A stretch of DNA of 64,000 nt from Amorphochlora amoebiformis (taxonomy: Eukaryota; Cercozoa; Chlorarachniophyceae). The translations under genes and the position numbers were made by a program. This document shows positions 56,680 to 64,000 of the stretch, in pieces. The notes under the pieces were generated by a model, which ran no database searches, had not been told where the DNA came from, and saw only the letters and a list, made by a program, of their open reading frames with translations. The stretch lies in the NCBI GenBank assembly GCA_054601695.1, contig BAAHQB010000037.1, positions 744,001 through 808,000 on the forward strand, in the 5' to 3' direction. How positions within the stretch are numbered: the first letter of the stretch is position 1; every line of letters starts with the position of its first letter.

Positions 56680-56821
56680 ATGTGCATGATTATATATACA
56701 TACATACATGATATATATATATATATATATGTATGTACATATGTATATATTGAACAATATGTATATATATATATGTATATATGTATATATGTACATATAC
56801 ATACATATATATATATGTATG

Positions 56822-56889
<68 letters not shown>

Positions 56890-56923
56890 TAAAATAGTGT
56901 ACTCGATATGTCATATAATTATA

Positions 56924-56956
<33 letters not shown>

Positions 56957-56994
56957 CTAAAATAGTGTACACGATGTGTCATATAATTATACTT

Positions 56995-57076
<82 letters not shown>

Positions 57077-57083
57077 TACATAT

Positions 57084-57115
<32 letters not shown>

Positions 57116-57140
57116 GTACCTAAATATACACATATATTAT

Positions 57141-57194
<54 letters not shown>

Positions 57195-57283
57195 GCACAA
57201 TGATGAGTATATTTACCTAAAAATACATAGGTACATTTATACATATATACATACACATATATATATATATATACTATGATATG

Positions 57284-57366
<83 letters not shown>

Positions 57367-57424
57367 TACATATACACACACACACATATATATATATATG
57401 TACCTAAATATACACATATATTAT

Positions 57425-57476
<52 letters not shown>

Positions 57477-57593
57477 GCACAATGATGAGTATATTTACCT
57501 AAAAATACATAGGTACATTTATACATATATACATACACATATATATATATACTATGATATGTATATATATATATACATTATATATATAATTTT

Positions 57594-57646
<53 letters not shown>

Positions 57647-57920
57647 TATATAGAACACATACTCGCACACCACATGCACGCACATATTATAAATATATAT
57701 ACATATAACATACATATTATTGAATCTATATTCATATGTTTTGATTGACATGTATATACGTACGTATACATACTATTTATTTACATATACATATCAATAT
57801 ATACATGTGTAATATAACACTCTGCACACGCATATATATATATATGTATATTACTTATTTTTTTTATATTATATAATATATATATATATACACATATACA
57901 TATATTACTTATATACCTAT

Positions 57921-57963
<43 letters not shown>

Positions 57964-58020
57964 TGAATATTACGAAAATGTAACAACGTACATCGCTATT
58001 GTGACTATACTCCCTTATAT

Positions 58021-58056
<36 letters not shown>

Positions 58057-58074
58057 ATAGTAATAAAGTATATG

Positions 58075-58114
<40 letters not shown>

Positions 58115-58120
58115 TGTACA
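56680..58120. repeat. (TA)n intergenic block
   Basis: TA and CA runs with the 284-bp segmental duplication. No gene seen. Confidence 0.88.
57117..57570. repeat. Tandem segmental duplication, period about 284 bp
   Basis: A block with ACCTAAATATACACATATAT, a CA run, ATGCACAATGATGAGTATAT, CTAAAAATACATAGGTACAT and CTATGATATGTATA occurs at about 57117-57285 and again at 57401-57563, differing mainly in the lengths of (TA)n and (CA)n. A related smaller duplication (CTAAAATAGTGTAC..GTCATATAATTATACTTA) is at 56888 and 56958. Confidence 0.88.
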
Positions 58121-58173
58121 ACTGCACCTTCACAATTAAATCTACACATGTCCACACGTTTATGATATCGTAC

Positions 58174-58499
58174 CCTTTCTCTCCTTCCGGCTCTCCATCT
58201 GGCCCTCCATCCGGCCCCGTACTCGGCCCCGTACTCGACTCTTCTTGCCAAGATGTAAGCCCGCCATCCCGACGACTGACACCACGCCCCCTATCGCCGC
58301 CCCCAGACCTGAAATTACAATGGAAGAGTGAAGTTTTAAAGATTCCAAAAGAGGGCTAATATCCCAAAAGAGGAAAATCTGTGAGTGCTTGGTCTGAGTG
58401 GTCATCTTATGTTCTTGTTGGAGAGTATATGTCTGTTTTGTATGTATTTATATATGGATGTATGTATGTGAATGTTATGGATGTATTTATGTATTTATA

Positions 58500-58539
<40 letters not shown>

Positions 58540-58899
58540 ATATATATATATATATAGATATATATGTATATATATATATATTTATGTATTTATATTTATA
58601 TAAATTTATGATATAATATTGCACACAGTACATATTTTACATACACGTACATAAATTTGACATACACGTACATACAGCACATCGCACACGATAGAAATAA
58701 ACCAAAACACATCATACCCAACAGAAATAAACCCAAACCCATTACACTTACCAACAAAACCCACTCCAACAAGAAACGAAATAGCAAGAGAACTGTCAAC
58801 TCGTGTTGACTTTCCGTCAGATCTCCTGCTCTCGCTACTACCCAAGAACTCCAGCATGACACGTGCCGTATCCTCTGGGGCGTCCCTGCGGTATTCCAG
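58174..58899 (-). CDS. Membrane-anchored protein, two internal exons, unknown
   Basis: Exons 58752-58899 and 58174-58308 have strong borders (acceptor CTCTAG, donor TTG|GTAAGT; acceptor TTTCAG, donor GTACGA) and join in phase 1. The product reads LEYRRDAPEDTARVMLEFLG, a Ser/Arg-rich linker, a long hydrophobic segment (SSLAISFLVGVGFV then GLGAAIGGVVSVVGMAGLHL) and a very basic tail with repeated RVRGR and MEGQME/MESRKE. The hydrophobic stretch is long enough for one or two Gly-rich helices with a positive-inside basic tail. Start and stop exons were not found. Function is unknown. Confidence 0.6.
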
Positions 58900-58919
58900 C
58901 TAGAGTTAGAGTTGAAATG

Positions 58920-59390
58920 TAGAGGCGGAAATGGGAGAAGATATAGCGGAAAGACGAGAAGCGAAGAGAGAGGGGGAGAGAGTGAGAGCGAGATGGAGAG
59001 AGCGGAGGGAGGGGGGGGGGAGAGCAAGAGATACGTAGTGAGAGAAAGATGAGAGGGAGAGCGCGGGAGAGGATATAGAGGCAAAACCAAATAGGAGAGT
59101 GCGCCGCCGAGGGAATGATTTTTAATGTCTTGAATCGGGCAGATGTCAGACCGTGAAAGACCTTCGATGATTCAGCGTGGTCAGGGTTAGGGTTATGGTA
59201 TATACGTATTTATAGATTGAACTATCAGAATGAGTGTGTAACAATGTTACAACACAGATCATTGTAACATGTTATTATTTCCGAATAGGTTAAGGTACCG
59301 CTAAGCTATCAGATAGCGGGAAGGTATTGTCGTGTTCGCCTAGAGGTGAGGTGAGGTAGTTAAGAATAGGGTTAGAAAGATTCTAATTAT
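58920..59390. other. GA-rich low-complexity and unassigned DNA
   Basis: From 58930 to about 59100 the plus strand is interrupted GAGA purine tract (polypyrimidine on the minus strand, upstream of the exon at 58899). The rest, to 59390, has no supported exon, though scattered TTAGGG-like words are seen at 59180-59200 and 59365. Confidence 0.4.
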
Positions 59391-59402
59391 ATATATATAT
59401 AT

Positions 59403-59442
<40 letters not shown>

Positions 59443-59465
59443 ATATATATATATGTATTATATAT

Positions 59466-59513
<48 letters not shown>

Positions 59514-59518
59514 TATAA

Positions 59519-59595
<77 letters not shown>

Positions 59596-59713
59596 ACATC
59601 TATATATATATATATATATAGTATTCGTATACATACATTTACATACATATACGTATATATACATACTATATACATATATACAAACATATATATATATATA
59701 TACACACACATAT

Positions 59714-60191
59714 AGCCCAACCCTAACCCTAACCCTAACCCTAACCCTAACCCTTACCCTAAACTTACCCTAACCCTAACCCTAGCCCTAACAACTCTAT
59801 ACTAGACGCCAAGCTTGCAAGTTATGATTTAGGTTAAGGTTAAGGTTAGGGTTAGGGTTAGGGATAGGGTTAGGATTAGAGCTAAGGGTTGGGGTAGGGG
59901 TATGGGTTAGGGTTACGGTTAGGGTTTGGGTTAGGGTTAGGGTTAGGGTTAGGTTTAGGATTAGTTAGGATTACCGCTAAGGTTAAGGAGGGTTAGGATT
60001 AGGGTTAGGTTAAGATAACAGTTCTCACCCCTAACCCTAACCCTAACACTAAGCCTAACCGTGACCCTAAAACACCGCAGATGCCATAATCCTAACCCTA
60101 AGCCTAAGTTTAACCCCTAACCCGAAACCTAGGTAGGTACTGTAATTGTAAAGACTAACCCTAACCCTAACCGTAATCCCAACCTTAATCC

Positions 60192-60197
<6 letters not shown>
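59714..60197. repeat. Interstitial telomere-like repeat, TTAGGG/CCCTAA
   Basis: About 59715-59795 is mostly CCCTAA; 59828-60016 is mostly TTAGGG with variants; about 60028-60195 returns to degenerate CCCTAA. The junction near 60020 (TTAGGG then CCCTAA) has the orientation of a head-to-head chromosome-end join. TTAGGG is a common eukaryotic telomere unit. (TA)n flanks both sides. Confidence 0.92.
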
Positions 60198-60242
<45 letters not shown>

Positions 60243-60268
60243 GACACGAAGATATTTTTATATTATAT

Positions 60269-60332
<64 letters not shown>

Positions 60333-60349
60333 ATACATATTATTTGTAG

Positions 60350-63554
<3,205 letters not shown>

Positions 63555-63689
63555 GTGTATACGGACAGTGTTGCAGATATGTACATGGGTTAGGGGAGAA
63601 GGACTTAGGAAATTGTCAGGGTTCGGGTTACTGGCTTGAGAGAAGAGTGGTTATGAGCCGTGGGAGCTGGGTCGATCAGGATTAGGCTG

Positions 63690-63825
63690 GGGGGGTGGAA
63701 ATGCGTGTATATATATGTGTGTAAACTATGTATGTATGTGTACAAGTATATTATGTAAATATGTATGTAATGTAGATATGTATATACATAACTATATGTA
63801 AATAATATATATAGGTGGGTATATG

Positions 63826-63874
<49 letters not shown>

Positions 63875-63879
63875 GTATA

Positions 63880-63976
<97 letters not shown>

Positions 63977-64000
63977 CACACATATGTATTTATATATATA
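63690..64000. repeat. (TA)n at window end
   Basis: TA and TG-variant runs to the end of the window; no exon. Confidence 0.9.

Overview
The window reads as nuclear DNA of a photosynthetic eukaryote, probably a protist with a red-lineage complex plastid. Reasons: every recognisable protein is split into short exons (often 15-100 nt) with GT..AG borders and matching phases; there is a telomere-like TTAGGG/CCCTAA tract near 59.7-60.2 kb; and one gene (40.4-42.1 kb, minus) starts with a signal-peptide-like helix followed by a Phe-containing plastid-targeting motif. There is no bacterial gene structure. Well over half of the window is (TA)n and related microsatellite, which fills introns and intergenic space alike. 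Most long open frames in it (Tyr/Ile/Ser/Leu/Glu runs) are translations of repeats, not genes.

Layout. About 0.7-39.8 kb, plus strand: at least 60 short exons that I join into one very large gene for MED12, the Mediator kinase-module subunit. N-terminal, middle and C-terminal blocks all resemble MED12 (LAEDIPEG.., RSTW|IVKV, RLLLW, FRELIRFDLFNYS, IRYEVYQMLP, DPWT). Its introns hold microsatellites, SINE-like elements, fold-backs and a minus-strand zinc-finger exon. About 40.4-42.05 kb, minus: a complete nine-exon gene for a 252-residue plastid-targeted protein with Trp-Thr-Gly repeats, which I do not recognise. About 42.4-43.4 kb, plus: a five-exon gene for a small acidic/basic charged protein, divergent from the plastid gene. 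About 43.4-45.1 kb, minus: exons of an RRM-type RNA-binding protein and another unassigned exon. About 46.0-47.0 kb, plus: 3' end of a Cys/His-rich protein gene. About 48.3-51.0 kb, minus: a TLC-domain membrane protein. About 51.9-56.0 kb, plus: a small Gly-rich two-helix membrane protein (Romo1/Mgr2-like). About 56.5 kb, plus: a 41-codon reading frame. About 58.2-58.9 kb, minus: two exons of a membrane protein. About 60.35-63.55 kb, plus: scattered exons around a 0.7-kb GA tract.

The main biological points are a giant Mediator gene whose introns are built almost entirely of microsatellite plus CTAAC/CCCTAA-like filler; a probable new tRNA-related SINE family with an internal (TA)n; an inverted duplication lying exactly on a MED12 splice acceptor; and the uncharacterised plastid protein. 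All protein calls come from reading conceptual translations by eye; no database search was possible.
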